A DNA stretch of 64,000 nt. Origin: Ensifer sp. LC163. Its GTDB lineage: Bacteria > Pseudomonadota > Alphaproteobacteria > Rhizobiales > Rhizobiaceae. A model generated the notes under the pieces. The model saw only the letters and a program-made list of their open reading frames with translations, searched no databases and was not told the origin of the DNA. Shown here one piece after another: positions 1 through 8,158 of this stretch. The stretch is taken from NCBI RefSeq assembly GCF_001695855.1, contig NZ_MBSS01000021.1:1-64000 (forward strand), written 5' to 3'. The stretch's first letter is position 1. Every line of letters begins with the position of its first letter. Made by a program: the position numbers and the translations under genes.

Positions 1-485
1 CGGTCACGGATGAGCTTGGCAGGCACGCCGCCGACGATCGTATAGGGGGCGACGTCCTTGGAGACGACAGCGCCCGCGCCGATCACCGCACCATTGCCAA
101 CATTGACCCCGGGCAGCAGGGTTGCGCCGTGGCCGATCCAGACGTCGTGGCCGATGGTGACCCGGTTGGACCGGCGCCAGGCGAAAAGATCGTGATCGAG
201 TTCGGAATCGTCCCAATAGTTCGGGGCGCGGTAGGTGAAGTGGTGCAGGGTCGCGCGCCAGGTCGGATGGTTGGTGGCGTTGATGCGCACCGCGGCGGCG
301 ATATTGACGAATTTGCCGACCGACGCGCACCAGATCGAACCGTCCTGCATGATGTAGGAGTAGTCGCCGAACTCGACCTCTTCCAGGCGCGAACGCTCCT
401 GGACTTCGGTGTAACGGCCGAGCGTCGAGTTGTTGACGCTCGCGGTCGGGTGGATGAAGGGCTCGAGCCCGAGTTTCTGGCTCAT
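1..485 (-). CDS. Hexapeptide-repeat acyltransferase of the phosphonate cluster (3' end outside window)
   Basis: This is the last visible gene of the C-P lyase operon. It starts at ATG 485 inside an ATGA overlap with the phnL stop, so the two are probably translationally coupled. The 161 readable codons give a left-handed beta-helix protein with repeats such as VTIGHDVWIGHGA and VNVGNGAVIGAGAVVSKDV, then a typical end, IVGGVPAKLIRD. No stop codon lies in the window, so the C-terminus is missing. Proteins of this DapH/CatB-like type are regular companions of phn genes in alphaproteobacteria and are thought to acetylate a phosphonate or its intermediate. The substrate here is inferred from context only. 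Confidence 0.85.
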   Translation of the reverse strand, partial: MSQKLGLEPFIHPTASVNNSTLGRYTEVQERSRLEEVEFGDYSYIMQDGSIWCASVGKFVNIAAAVRINATNHPTWRATLHHFTYRAPNYWDDSELDHDLFAWRRSNRVTIGHDVWIGHGATLLPGVNVGNGAVIGAGAVVSKDVAPYTIVGGVPAKLIRD

Positions 486-1189
486 GCGGCAACCTTTCGC
501 GGCGAGAAGGCCGAGACGTCGAGAATGCGGTCGGCAACCGCGTCGCGGACTTCCTCGTCGTGGAAGATGCCGATCAGTGCCGTTCCCTTCGCTTTCTTCT
601 CGGCGATCATTTCGACGACAACCGCACGGTTTTTCGCGTCGAGCGAGGCCGTCGGCTCGTCGAGGAGCAGGATCTTGTGGTCGGTGATGAAGCCGCGGGC
701 GATGTTGACGCGCTGCTGCTCGCCACCGGAGAAGGTTGCTGGTGGCAACGACCACAATTCCCTGGGCAGGTTGAGCTTCGACAGAAGCTCGGCGGCCCGT
801 GCGCGGGCATCTTCGATGGCGACGCCGCGCGCCTGCAGTGGCTCGGCAACGATGTCGAGTGCGGAGACACGCGGCACGACGCGCAGGAACTGACTGACAT
901 ATCCGAGCGTTGCGCGCCGGACTTCAAGCACCGTGCGCGGTTCGGCGGTAGCAAGGTTCACCAGCTTGCCGTCGTGCTCCATCAGGATCTGGCCTTCGTC
1001 GACGCCGTAATTGCCGTAGAGCATTTTCAGGATCGAGCTTTTGCCGACGCCGGAGGGGCCGCCGAGCACCACGCGTTCGCCTGATTTGACCGAGAACGAG
1101 ACGTTGGCGACAACAGGAAGGCGGACGCCGTCGCGCAGGTGCATGGTGAAGCTTTTTGCGACTTCGGAAACAACAAGGGGCGTAGCCAT
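482..1189 (-). CDS. phnL: C-P lyase ABC-type ATPase PhnL
   Basis: A 235-residue ABC ATPase with Walker A GGPSGVGKSS, signature FSGGEQQRVNIARG and Walker B KILLLDEPTASLD. PhnL is a nucleotide-binding protein associated with the carbon-phosphorus lyase core. Unlike transporter ATPases it has no permease partner, and none lies nearby. The ATG at 1189 gives the usual family length. It follows phnK after a 65-bp gap filled by a palindromic repeat, the only real break in an otherwise overlapping operon. The stop overlaps the start of the downstream acyltransferase. Confidence 0.95.
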   Translation of the reverse strand: MATPLVVSEVAKSFTMHLRDGVRLPVVANVSFSVKSGERVVLGGPSGVGKSSILKMLYGNYGVDEGQILMEHDGKLVNLATAEPRTVLEVRRATLGYVSQFLRVVPRVSALDIVAEPLQARGVAIEDARARAAELLSKLNLPRELWSLPPATFSGGEQQRVNIARGFITDHKILLLDEPTASLDAKNRAVVVEMIAEKKAKGTALIGIFHDEEVRDAVADRILDVSAFSPRKVAA

Positions 1190-1207
1190 GATTCTTACTT
1201 TCCTTTG

Positions 1208-1254
1208 CGCATGATCTTGACCGAAAACCGATTTTCACTTTTCGGGATCATGCG
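1208..1254. repeat. Rhizobial intergenic palindromic repeat between phnK and phnL
   Basis: The arms CGCATGATC (1208-1216) and GATCATGCG (1246-1254) enclose a second pair, CCGAAAA and TTTTCGG, so the whole unit can fold into one long hairpin. The motif closely resembles a short palindrome scattered through Rhizobiales intergenic regions (from memory, no search done). It begins directly after the phnK stop at 1255, so in the mRNA it separates phnK from phnL. It may stabilise or attenuate the transcript there. Confidence 0.75.
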
Positions 1255-2031
1255 TCATACCTGCAGGATGGAGGAGACGAGGAGTTGGGTATAGGGCTCG
1301 CGCGGATCGTCGAGCACGCGGTCGGTCAGGCCCTGCTCGATGACGGCGCCGTCCTTCATCACCATCATGCGGTGGGACAAGAGCCGTGCGACGGCGAGAT
1401 CGTGGGTGACGATGATGGCGGCAAGGCCAAGATCATGCACAAGGCCGCGCACCAGATCGAGCAGGCGCGCCTGGACCGAAACGTCCAAGCCACCGGTCGG
1501 CTCGTCCATGAAGACGAGGCGAGGGGAGGTGACGAGGTTGCGGGCTATCTGCAGGCGCTGGCGCATGCCGCCGGAAAAAGCGCGGGGCTGGTCGTCGATG
1601 CGGTCGATGCCGATCTCGACGCGCTCGAGCCAGTCGCTGGCGGCGGTACGGATATTGCCGTAGTGCCGGTCGCCGACGGCCATCAGCCGCTCGCCGACAT
1701 TGGCGCCGGCCGAGACCGTCATCCTAAGGCCATCGGCCGGGTTCTGGTGGACGAAGCCCCAGTCGGTGCGCATCAGGAAGCGCCGCTCTGCCTCGCCCAT
1801 GCGCGCGAGGTCCCGGTACTGGCCGTCGCGCATATGGTATTCGACGATGCCCGACGTCGGCATCAGCCGGGTTGAAAGGCAGGACAGAAGCGTCGTCTTG
1901 CCCGAGCCGGATTCGCCGACGATCGCCAGCACTTCGCCGGGGAAAAGGTCGAAGGAGACATTCCGGCATCCTATACGGCTGCCGTAGAATTTCGAGACGT
2001 CATTGACTTTAAGGAGCGGTACGGCACTCAT
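1255..2031 (-). CDS. phnK: C-P lyase ABC-type ATPase PhnK
   Basis: A 258-residue ABC ATPase with Walker A VGESGSGKTT, signature FSGGMRQRLQIARN and Walker B RLVFMDEPTGGLD. In E. coli PhnK binds the PhnGHIJ core complex and is needed for phosphonate breakdown in vivo. The start is the ATG at 2031 (MSAVPLLKVNDVSKFYG), which sits in an ATGA overlap with the phnJ stop. An in-frame extension further upstream would run into phnJ and is not family-like. The gene is followed immediately by a palindromic repeat and then phnL. Confidence 0.95.
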   Translation of the reverse strand: MSAVPLLKVNDVSKFYGSRIGCRNVSFDLFPGEVLAIVGESGSGKTTLLSCLSTRLMPTSGIVEYHMRDGQYRDLARMGEAERRFLMRTDWGFVHQNPADGLRMTVSAGANVGERLMAVGDRHYGNIRTAASDWLERVEIGIDRIDDQPRAFSGGMRQRLQIARNLVTSPRLVFMDEPTGGLDVSVQARLLDLVRGLVHDLGLAAIIVTHDLAVARLLSHRMMVMKDGAVIEQGLTDRVLDDPREPYTQLLVSSILQV

Positions 2032-2906
2032 TCTGCAGCCTCCTGGCGGGCAAGCATGTGTCCAGCATGGCCGCAGTCGCGGCGGTCTTCGCAATGGTCG
2101 GTGTCCGAGCAGACGAACATGCGTCCGCCCTTGTCGTCGAGCACCACTTCGTCAAGGTAGACGTTCTCGGCGCCGCAGAGCGCACAGGGCTTGTCGAACT
2201 TCTGCACCTCGAAGGGATGATCGTCGAAATCGAGGCTGACGACCTCGGTATAGGGCGGAACCGCATAGATGCGCTTCTCGCGGCCGGCGCCGAAAAGCTG
2301 AAGCGCTTCCGACATGTGCATCTTAGGATTGTCGAACTTCGGCGTCGGTGAGGGATCCATGACATAGCGTCCCTCGACCTTCACCGGATAGGCATAGGTG
2401 GTGGCGATGTGGCCGTTGCGGGCAATGTCCTCATAGAGCTTCACATGCATCAGCCCGTATTCTTCGAGCGCGTGCATCTTGCGGGTCTCGGTCTCGCGCG
2501 GCTCCAGGAAGCGCAAGGGTTCCGGGATCGGCACCTGATAGACGAGCGTCTGGCCCTCTCGCAGGCCTTCCTCGGGAATGCGGTGGCGCGTCTGGATGAT
2601 CGTCGCCTCCTTGGTCTTCGTCGTCACGGCGACATCGGCGACCTTCTGGAAGAAGGCGCGGATCGACACGGCATTGGTAGTGTCGTCGGCACCCTGGTCG
2701 ATGACCTTGAGCACATCCTTCGGGCCGAGGATCGAGGCGGTGACCTGCACGCCGCCGGTACCCCAGCCGTAGGGCATCGGCATTTCGCGCGAGGCGAAGG
2801 GAACCTGATAGCCGGGGATGGCGATCGCCTTCAGGATGGCGCGGCGGATCATCCGCTTGGTCTGCTCATCCAGATAGGCAAAGTTGTAGGTGGCGAGGTC
2901 GGTCAT
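2028..2906 (-). CDS. phnJ: Alpha-D-ribose 1-methylphosphonate 5-phosphate C-P lyase PhnJ
   Basis: This radical-SAM enzyme cleaves the carbon-phosphorus bond of ribose methylphosphonate phosphate and releases the alkane. The 292-residue protein carries the pattern C-x2-C-x21-C-x5-C near its end, at Cys241, Cys244, Cys266 and Cys272. The spacing, and even the numbering, matches the E. coli enzyme, where the first three cysteines bind the 4Fe-4S cluster and the fourth is catalytic. All key cysteines are therefore present. It overlaps phnI and phnK by 4 nt each, as expected for subunits of one PhnGHIJ complex. Confidence 0.97.
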   Translation of the reverse strand: MTDLATYNFAYLDEQTKRMIRRAILKAIAIPGYQVPFASREMPMPYGWGTGGVQVTASILGPKDVLKVIDQGADDTTNAVSIRAFFQKVADVAVTTKTKEATIIQTRHRIPEEGLREGQTLVYQVPIPEPLRFLEPRETETRKMHALEEYGLMHVKLYEDIARNGHIATTYAYPVKVEGRYVMDPSPTPKFDNPKMHMSEALQLFGAGREKRIYAVPPYTEVVSLDFDDHPFEVQKFDKPCALCGAENVYLDEVVLDDKGGRMFVCSDTDHCEDRRDCGHAGHMLARQEAAE

Positions 2907-4009
2907 TCGGCGGCCTCCTTCATGCCGTCCTGGCTGCCGGCGCGGGCAGCGTCGTAGTCGCGGCGCATGCGCCGAACGAGGTCGAGTTCAGCCTGGAAAT
3001 CGACATAGTGCGGCAGTTTCAGGTGCTCGACGAAGCCGGTCGCCTGGACATTGTCCGCATGCGAGATCACGAATTCCTGATCCTGTGCCGGGGCGACGAT
3101 ATCTTCGCTGAATTCGTCGGTGCGCAGCGCCCGGTCGACGAGCGACATCGACATGGCCTTGCGCTCGCTCTGGCCGAAGACGAGGCCGTAGCCGCGGGTG
3201 AACTGCGGCGGCTGTTTCGCCGAGCCCATGAACTGGTTGACCATCTGGCATTCGGTCACACGGATGACGCCGAGCGAGACGGCAAAGCCGAGTTCGGGCA
3301 GGTCCAACTCGACTTCGACCTCACCGATGCGGACTTCGCCGACAAAGGGATGCGTCCGGCCATAGCCGCGCTGGGTCGAATAGGCGAGCGCCAGCAGGAA
3401 ACCCTCGTCGCCGCGTGCCAGAGCCTGCAGCCGCAGGTCGCGGGCCATCGGAAACTCCATCGGTTCCCGGGTAAGGTCGCCCATGACGTGGCCCTCAGGC
3501 ATGCGGCCGTCACCTTCGATCAGGCCTTCGCCGTCGAGAATGTCCGAGACGCGCATCACATGCTCGCCTGGCTCCTTGACGGCTGGCTGTTCGACCGCCG
3601 CGTCATCGATCAATGAGGGATCGAGCAGACGATGGGTGTAGTCGAAGGTCGGCCCGAGCAATTGTCCGCCGGGCAAGTCCTTGTAGGTGGCCGAGACACG
3701 GCGCTCGACCTTCATGGTCGCGGTATCAACCGGTTCGGAGTAGCCGAAGCGCGGCAAAGTCGTGCGGTAGGCGCGCAGGATGAAAATCGCCTCGATCATG
3801 TCGCCGCGCGCCTGGCGTACGGCAAGCGCTGCGAGCTCGCGGTCATAGAGCGAGGCTTCGGCCATGACGCGGTCGACGGCAAGGCCAAGCTGCTCGACGA
3901 CCTGCTGGATCGTGATCGACGGTAGCGTGCGGTCGCCGCGACGGCGATCGGCAAGGAGGCGGTGGGCGTTGGCAATGGCGGCTTCGCCGCCCTTCACTGC
4001 AACATACAT
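2903..4009 (-). CDS. phnI: C-P lyase core subunit PhnI
   Basis: PhnI (368 residues, MYVAVKGGEAAIANAHRLL...) is the nucleosidase-type core subunit. With PhnG and PhnH (and PhnL) it displaces adenine from ATP with methylphosphonate to make alpha-ribosyl methylphosphonate triphosphate. Length and start match the family. It lies 3 nt after phnH and overlaps phnJ by ATGA. The conserved stretch FTRGYGLVFGQSERKAMSMSL is typical of PhnI. Nothing is truncated or unusual. Confidence 0.96.
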   Translation of the reverse strand: MYVAVKGGEAAIANAHRLLADRRRGDRTLPSITIQQVVEQLGLAVDRVMAEASLYDRELAALAVRQARGDMIEAIFILRAYRTTLPRFGYSEPVDTATMKVERRVSATYKDLPGGQLLGPTFDYTHRLLDPSLIDDAAVEQPAVKEPGEHVMRVSDILDGEGLIEGDGRMPEGHVMGDLTREPMEFPMARDLRLQALARGDEGFLLALAYSTQRGYGRTHPFVGEVRIGEVEVELDLPELGFAVSLGVIRVTECQMVNQFMGSAKQPPQFTRGYGLVFGQSERKAMSMSLVDRALRTDEFSEDIVAPAQDQEFVISHADNVQATGFVEHLKLPHYVDFQAELDLVRRMRRDYDAARAGSQDGMKEAAE

Positions 4010-4012
4010 GGG

Positions 4013-4621
4013 TTATGCCTCCTTTCGGACAAGTCTTGATGTGCGCGGCAAGCAGAGGACGCTGTCGCCTGCCGTCAGCACGAGGTCGATGCCGCGCGGG
4101 AAGATCGCCCGATTGGTGCTCCAGAAGTCGAGGAAGACTTCAGGCAGTCCACGCACTGCGATGGTCATGTCATCCTTTATGCCCGGTCCGCGAGCGACCA
4201 GCGGCTTGCCGCCGGTCAGCGCTTCGATCTCGATGACGAGCGTCGTCGAGCGATCCGGATACTCCTGCGTGCCGAGCGAAAACTGGTCGAAGCCGGGGAC
4301 CGGCGCGCCTTTTTCGACAAAGGCAAAGCGGGCGTCCGTCTTGCTGTTGGTCACGGTCGCGCCGGTGTGGAAGGCGATCCACTGCGGTACGGCGGATTTG
4401 GCAAGGGCCGGCGTCAGCCAGACGGCCGTATCATGATCGCACAGCGTCAGGGCCACGGCCCCGGCAGCCGCGCCCAATGGTGCCGGCGGCATGCTCGACG
4501 CCTCCAGGCGGACGATCTGCCCCGGGCGGGCAAACCCGTCCATCAGGCTCTTGAAGACGGACTGGGCGGAAAAGACCGGGTCGGCGAAGGCGCCGGCGTA
4601 GATTTGCGATTGGCTGGCCAT
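4013..4621 (-). CDS. phnH: C-P lyase core subunit PhnH
   Basis: PhnH (202 residues) is a structural subunit of the C-P lyase core, with a fold related to PLP transferases but no cofactor. It begins at the ATG of a TGATG junction with phnG (1-nt overlap) and ends 3 nt before phnI. The sequence MASQSQIYAGAFADPVFSAQSVFKS and the conserved PRGIDLVLTAGDSVLCLPRT near the end are family-typical. Its place between phnG and phnI is the standard gene order. Confidence 0.95.
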   Translation of the reverse strand: MASQSQIYAGAFADPVFSAQSVFKSLMDGFARPGQIVRLEASSMPPAPLGAAAGAVALTLCDHDTAVWLTPALAKSAVPQWIAFHTGATVTNSKTDARFAFVEKGAPVPGFDQFSLGTQEYPDRSTTLVIEIEALTGGKPLVARGPGIKDDMTIAVRGLPEVFLDFWSTNRAIFPRGIDLVLTAGDSVLCLPRTSRLVRKEA

Positions 4622-5088
4622 CAGTCGTCTCCGCGAACCATGGTGAAAAAGTCGACGCGTGTCGCTGCGGTTTCCTCGGCCGTGCGGCGATCCTCCGCCT
4701 CAATGCGCGAAGCAATCGCCCGGTGAAGAGCCTGAACGGCGGCGCGGTCGGCTTCACGCTGGAAGAGCGCATCGAAAATGGCGGCAAGGCGCGCACGCTG
4801 CTTGTCGGTGCCAAGCAACTGACCATGGCCGATTTCGCCGGTCGAAAGCCGGATCGTTGCGCGCGAGACGGTCGCTTCGCCGAGATTGAAGGCATCGCCG
4901 CCGCCGCCGATGCGGCCGCGAACCATGACGAGGCCCGTTTCCGGTCCGCGAACGGGCGAGATATCGGGCTTGTCGGCAAGCGCCTCCCAGGCTGCGTTGA
5001 GTTCGTCCGAAGAAGCACGGGCCAGCAGCCGCATGCCTTCCTTGCGCGCCAGGTCCGGCGGACTTTCCTGTTTCAGCTTCGCATCCAT
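4621..5088 (-). CDS. phnG: C-P lyase core subunit PhnG
   Basis: First gene of the phn operon, 155 residues from the ATG at 5088. A GTG three codons upstream is possible, but a GAGG ribosome-binding site sits about 8 nt before the ATG, so that start is preferred. PhnG is a small subunit that pairs with PhnI in the core complex. The motif TGEIGHGQLLGTDKQRARLAAIFDAL is typical. It is divergent from phnF, with a 75-90 bp control region holding a GntR-type operator. Confidence 0.94.
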   Translation of the reverse strand: MDAKLKQESPPDLARKEGMRLLARASSDELNAAWEALADKPDISPVRGPETGLVMVRGRIGGGGDAFNLGEATVSRATIRLSTGEIGHGQLLGTDKQRARLAAIFDALFQREADRAAVQALHRAIASRIEAEDRRTAEETAATRVDFFTMVRGDD

Positions 5089-5103
5089 CACTTTCACCTC
5101 AAA

Positions 5104-5121
5104 TGTCTATTGATCTAGACA
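5104..5121. promoter_or_regulatory. Candidate PhnF operator: TGTCTA-N6-TAGACA
   Basis: A perfect inverted repeat, TGTCTA (5104-5109) and TAGACA (5116-5121), lies between the divergent phnG and phnF starts. The right arm runs into a further TGTACA at 5124-5129. Regulators of the HutC/UTRA branch of GntR bind sites of the GTNTANAC type, which this resembles. The position, 16 nt upstream of phnG, suits repression of the operon by PhnF. Confidence 0.6.
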
Positions 5122-5172
5122 AGTGTACATCTTATACTTTTCCATAGCGTCCGCAAATGACAGGCTTGTGAC

Positions 5173-5910
5173 ATGGCAATGCGAAAAGTGGTTGAACGGC
5201 AGACAGGCGTCGCGCTCTGGCGGCAGATTGCAGATCGGATTCGACTGGCGATCAGCAACGGCGATTACGATGCTGCCGGCATGGTGCCGCCCGAAACGGT
5301 CCTTGCGGGCGAGTTCGGCGTCAACCGGCATACGGTCAGAAGTGCGTTGGCAGCCCTTGCCGAGGAGGGGCTGGTTCGCGCCGTGCAGGGCCGCGGCACG
5401 ATGATCGAGCGCAAGGAAAGGGTGAGCTACCCGATCTCGAAGCGCACGCGCTTCTCACAGGGGCTTGGCCGCCAGGTGAAGGAGATCGGCACCCAGCTTA
5501 TCGGCCATGCAGAGGTGCCGGCGAGCGGCGAGATCGCCGCGGCTCTCGGCATTTCGCCCGGAGCACGCCTGGTGGAGCTCCGCACCGTCAGCAGCGGCGA
5601 CGGGCGACCGCTGTCGGTTTCCGCCAGCTATTTTCCCGCCGATCGGTTTCCCCGGATGGCGGAAGAATATGCGCGGCTCGGCTCGGTGACCAAAGCTTTC
5701 GCCACCCACGGGCTGGACGATTATGTCCGTGTGACGACCGAGTTGGTGGCGCGGCATGCCGATGCCGACGAGCTCGCCTTGCTGAAGCTCTCACCCGGGG
5801 CGATCGTCATGGAGGCGCAGTCGGTCAACGCCGATCTCGAGGGCCGACCGGTCGAATTCTCCCGTACGCGCTTTGCCGCGGACCGAATGAAGCTGAAGAT
5901 CGAGACATAA
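5173..5910 (+). CDS. phnF: GntR/UTRA-family regulator PhnF
   Basis: A 245-residue regulator. The N-terminal winged helix-turn-helix (about residues 10-75, with PPETVLAGEFGVNRHTVRSA) is followed by a UTRA ligand-binding domain (about 90-240, ending PVEFSRTRFAADRMKLKI). It is divergent from phnG, the usual place for PhnF, which represses phn genes and responds to phosphonate or phosphate supply. The ATG at 5173 is the first start in frame with the HTH. The inverted repeat at 5104-5121 is its likely site. Confidence 0.93.
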   Translation: MAMRKVVERQTGVALWRQIADRIRLAISNGDYDAAGMVPPETVLAGEFGVNRHTVRSALAALAEEGLVRAVQGRGTMIERKERVSYPISKRTRFSQGLGRQVKEIGTQLIGHAEVPASGEIAAALGISPGARLVELRTVSSGDGRPLSVSASYFPADRFPRMAEEYARLGSVTKAFATHGLDDYVRVTTELVARHADADELALLKLSPGAIVMEAQSVNADLEGRPVEFSRTRFAADRMKLKIET

Positions 5911-6082
5911 GATAGCGCGACAGGTCCGGCGGTAAGCCCAGGACGATGGTCGACGCAATTCCCCAGTGGAAGTCTCATTTCTCTTTCGAGGAAATAAGGC
6001 AATATGCCGCATTTCCGACGCGATTTTGCCGCATCACCAAAGCCTGCATCAGGATCCACGCATTGGGAATTCTCCGGGGAGA

Positions 6083-7483
6083 ATGGAAATGGCGACGTGG
6101 CGACCCGATCCTTCCTTTTATCCATCACCACGCATGGCGGCCAAGGCTCCAAGGGAAACCGTCGCCTATGTCGCGGCGTTCGATCCCGAGCGAGCGAGGC
6201 CGGACGCAATCGCCGTGGTCGATGTCGACCCGACGTCGCCGAGCTATTCGCAAATCGTCGGACAGGTCGACATGCCGAATGTTGGCGACGAGCTCCACCA
6301 TTTCGGTTGGAATGCCTGCTCCTCCTGTCTTTGCCCCAATGCGCCGCACCCGCATGTCGAGCGTCGCTATCTGGTGGTGCCGGGCTTGAGATCCTCGCGG
6401 CTCCACATCATCGACACCAAGCCGGACCCGCGCAGTCCGCAGATCATCCGTGTGATCGAGCCTTCGGAAATTGCCGAAAGGGCGAACTATTCGCGGTTGC
6501 ACACCGTCCATTGCGGGCCCGAGGGCATCTACGTCAATGCGCTCGCGGACCGCGACGGCAATGCACCCGGCGGCATCTTCCTCTTGGATCACCAGAGTTT
6601 CGACGTGCTCGGCCAATGGGAAATGGATCGTGGGCCGCAAAAGCTCGCCTATGATTTCTGGTGGCATCTCGGCCACGACACGATGATCACCAGCGAATGG
6701 GGGACGCCGGATACCTTCGAGGACGGGCTGGTTCCGGAGGTGCTGCTCGGCTCGAAATACGGCCGCAGGCTGCATTTCTGGGATCTGCAAAAGCGCAAGC
6801 ACCTGCAGGAGATCGACTTCGGCGAGGAGCACCAGCTCGTCTTCGAACTGCGCCCGGCCCACGATCCGACCAGGGCCTATGGCTTCGTCGGCTGTGTCAT
6901 CAGCCTAAAGGACCTCTCCGCGTCGATCTGGACCTGGTATCGCGACAACGACCAATGGGCGGTCAAGAAGGTGATCGAGATCCCGGCGGAGCCCGCCGAT
7001 CCGGATCTCCTGCCGCCGGTGCTCAAGGGCTTCAGCGCGGTCGCGCCGCTCGTCACCGACATCGACCTGTCGATGGACGATCGGTTCCTGTACGTTTCCT
7101 GCTGGGGCACAGGTGACATGATCCAGTATGACGTTTCCGACCCCCTCGCGCCGAAGGAAACGGGCCGGGTACGGATCGGTGGGATCGTCTCGCGCGCGAC
7201 CCATCCGAAGGCTGCAAACGGAGCGTTAAACGGCGGGCCGCAGATGGTGGAGATCAGCCGGGACGGCAAGCGGGTCTATTTCACCAATTCGCTCTACGGG
7301 GCGATCGACCCGCAATTCTATCCCGACGGCATCGACGGGTGGATGGTCAAGCTGGATGTCAATGACGGCGGCGGAATCGCGTTCGACGAGAATTTCTTCG
7401 TCGAGTGGCCAAAAGGTCATCGCCCGCATCAGGTTCGCCTCGAAGGCGGGGACTGTTCGTCCGATTCCTACTGTTATCCGTAA
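6083..7483 (+). CDS. Selenium-binding protein SBP56 / methanethiol oxidase family
   Basis: A beta-propeller protein of about 466 residues in the SBP56 family. Bacterial and human members oxidise methanethiol to formaldehyde, H2S and H2O2, and the bacterial enzyme MtoX is a copper protein. Family marks are HFGWNACSSCLCPN near residues 75-90 (the CSSC pair binds Se in relatives), HTVHCGPEGIYVNAL, ITSEWGTP and the C-terminal HRPHQVRLEGGDCSSDSYC. The start is ATG 6083 or, better spaced from GGGGAG, ATG 6089. No signal peptide is seen, so this looks like the cytoplasmic type. A membrane protein follows 33 nt downstream and is probably co-transcribed. The enzymatic role is inferred from the family. 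Confidence 0.88.
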   Translation: MEMATWRPDPSFYPSPRMAAKAPRETVAYVAAFDPERARPDAIAVVDVDPTSPSYSQIVGQVDMPNVGDELHHFGWNACSSCLCPNAPHPHVERRYLVVPGLRSSRLHIIDTKPDPRSPQIIRVIEPSEIAERANYSRLHTVHCGPEGIYVNALADRDGNAPGGIFLLDHQSFDVLGQWEMDRGPQKLAYDFWWHLGHDTMITSEWGTPDTFEDGLVPEVLLGSKYGRRLHFWDLQKRKHLQEIDFGEEHQLVFELRPAHDPTRAYGFVGCVISLKDLSASIWTWYRDNDQWAVKKVIEIPAEPADPDLLPPVLKGFSAVAPLVTDIDLSMDDRFLYVSCWGTGDMIQYDVSDPLAPKETGRVRIGGIVSRATHPKAANGALNGGPQMVEISRDGKRVYFTNSLYGAIDPQFYPDGIDGWMVKLDVNDGGGIAFDENFFVEWPKGHRPHQVRLEGGDCSSDSYCYP

Positions 7484-7516
7484 GGAGGGTGCGGCCGTGC
7501 GGCCCTACCAGGGCGA

Positions 7517-8143
7517 ATGACGACCTTCTGGCCATGGCTTTCGCTTGCGGGGCTTGGCGCCTTTCACGGCTTCAATCCGGCGATGGGCTGGCTCTTCGCC
7601 GTGGCGTTGGGGCTTCACCGCCAGAGCCGGCGGATCGTCTGGCTGTCGCTTGTGCCCATTGCGATTGGCCACGCCATTTCCATCGCGACCGTGTTGGCGG
7701 TCGTTGTCGCATTCGGCGCGGCCATGGATTTGCACAGCTTCAGGCTTGCCGCCGCCTTGCTCCTTCTCGGCCTCGCCGCTTACGGTGCCCTTTACGGACA
7801 CAGCCACCGCGTCAGAGTCGGAATGCGAACCGGCATGGCCGGCCTTACGCTCTGGTCCTTCCTGATGGCAACGAGCCACGGGGCGGGTTTGATGCTGGTG
7901 CCCGCGGTCCTCAGCCTCTGCCTTGCGGATCACTCCGGCGACCTCGCGATCGCGAGTTCGCTGCCGGTCTCGCTCGCCGCCGTTGCGGTTCATAGCGGGG
8001 CAATGCTAGCGGTCACCGCGGCGGTGGCGCTCGCCGTCTTCGAGTGGCTTGGCCTTGCGCCCCTGCGCTCGGCGTGGATCAACTTCGATCGCCTCTGGAC
8101 ACTGGCGCTCGGCGCGACCGGTATCGTCCTTCTTGTTCAATGA
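7517..8143 (+). CDS. Six-helix membrane protein, partner of the SBP56 gene
   Basis: A 208-residue hydrophobic protein with about six membrane segments. It has histidine-containing motifs at the start of helices: GAFHGFNPAMGW near residue 18, IAIGHAIS near residue 50 and MATSHGAGLM near residue 118. This pattern loosely recalls NicO/RcnA/UreH-type metal exporters, but the assignment is not firm. It begins 33 nt after the SBP56 stop and probably forms an operon with it, which suggests a role in handling the metal or sulfur species of that enzyme. No other function can be read from the sequence. Confidence 0.7.
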   Translation: MTTFWPWLSLAGLGAFHGFNPAMGWLFAVALGLHRQSRRIVWLSLVPIAIGHAISIATVLAVVVAFGAAMDLHSFRLAAALLLLGLAAYGALYGHSHRVRVGMRTGMAGLTLWSFLMATSHGAGLMLVPAVLSLCLADHSGDLAIASSLPVSLAAVAVHSGAMLAVTAAVALAVFEWLGLAPLRSAWINFDRLWTLALGATGIVLLVQ

Positions 8144-8158
8144 ACGTAAATCACCGGT

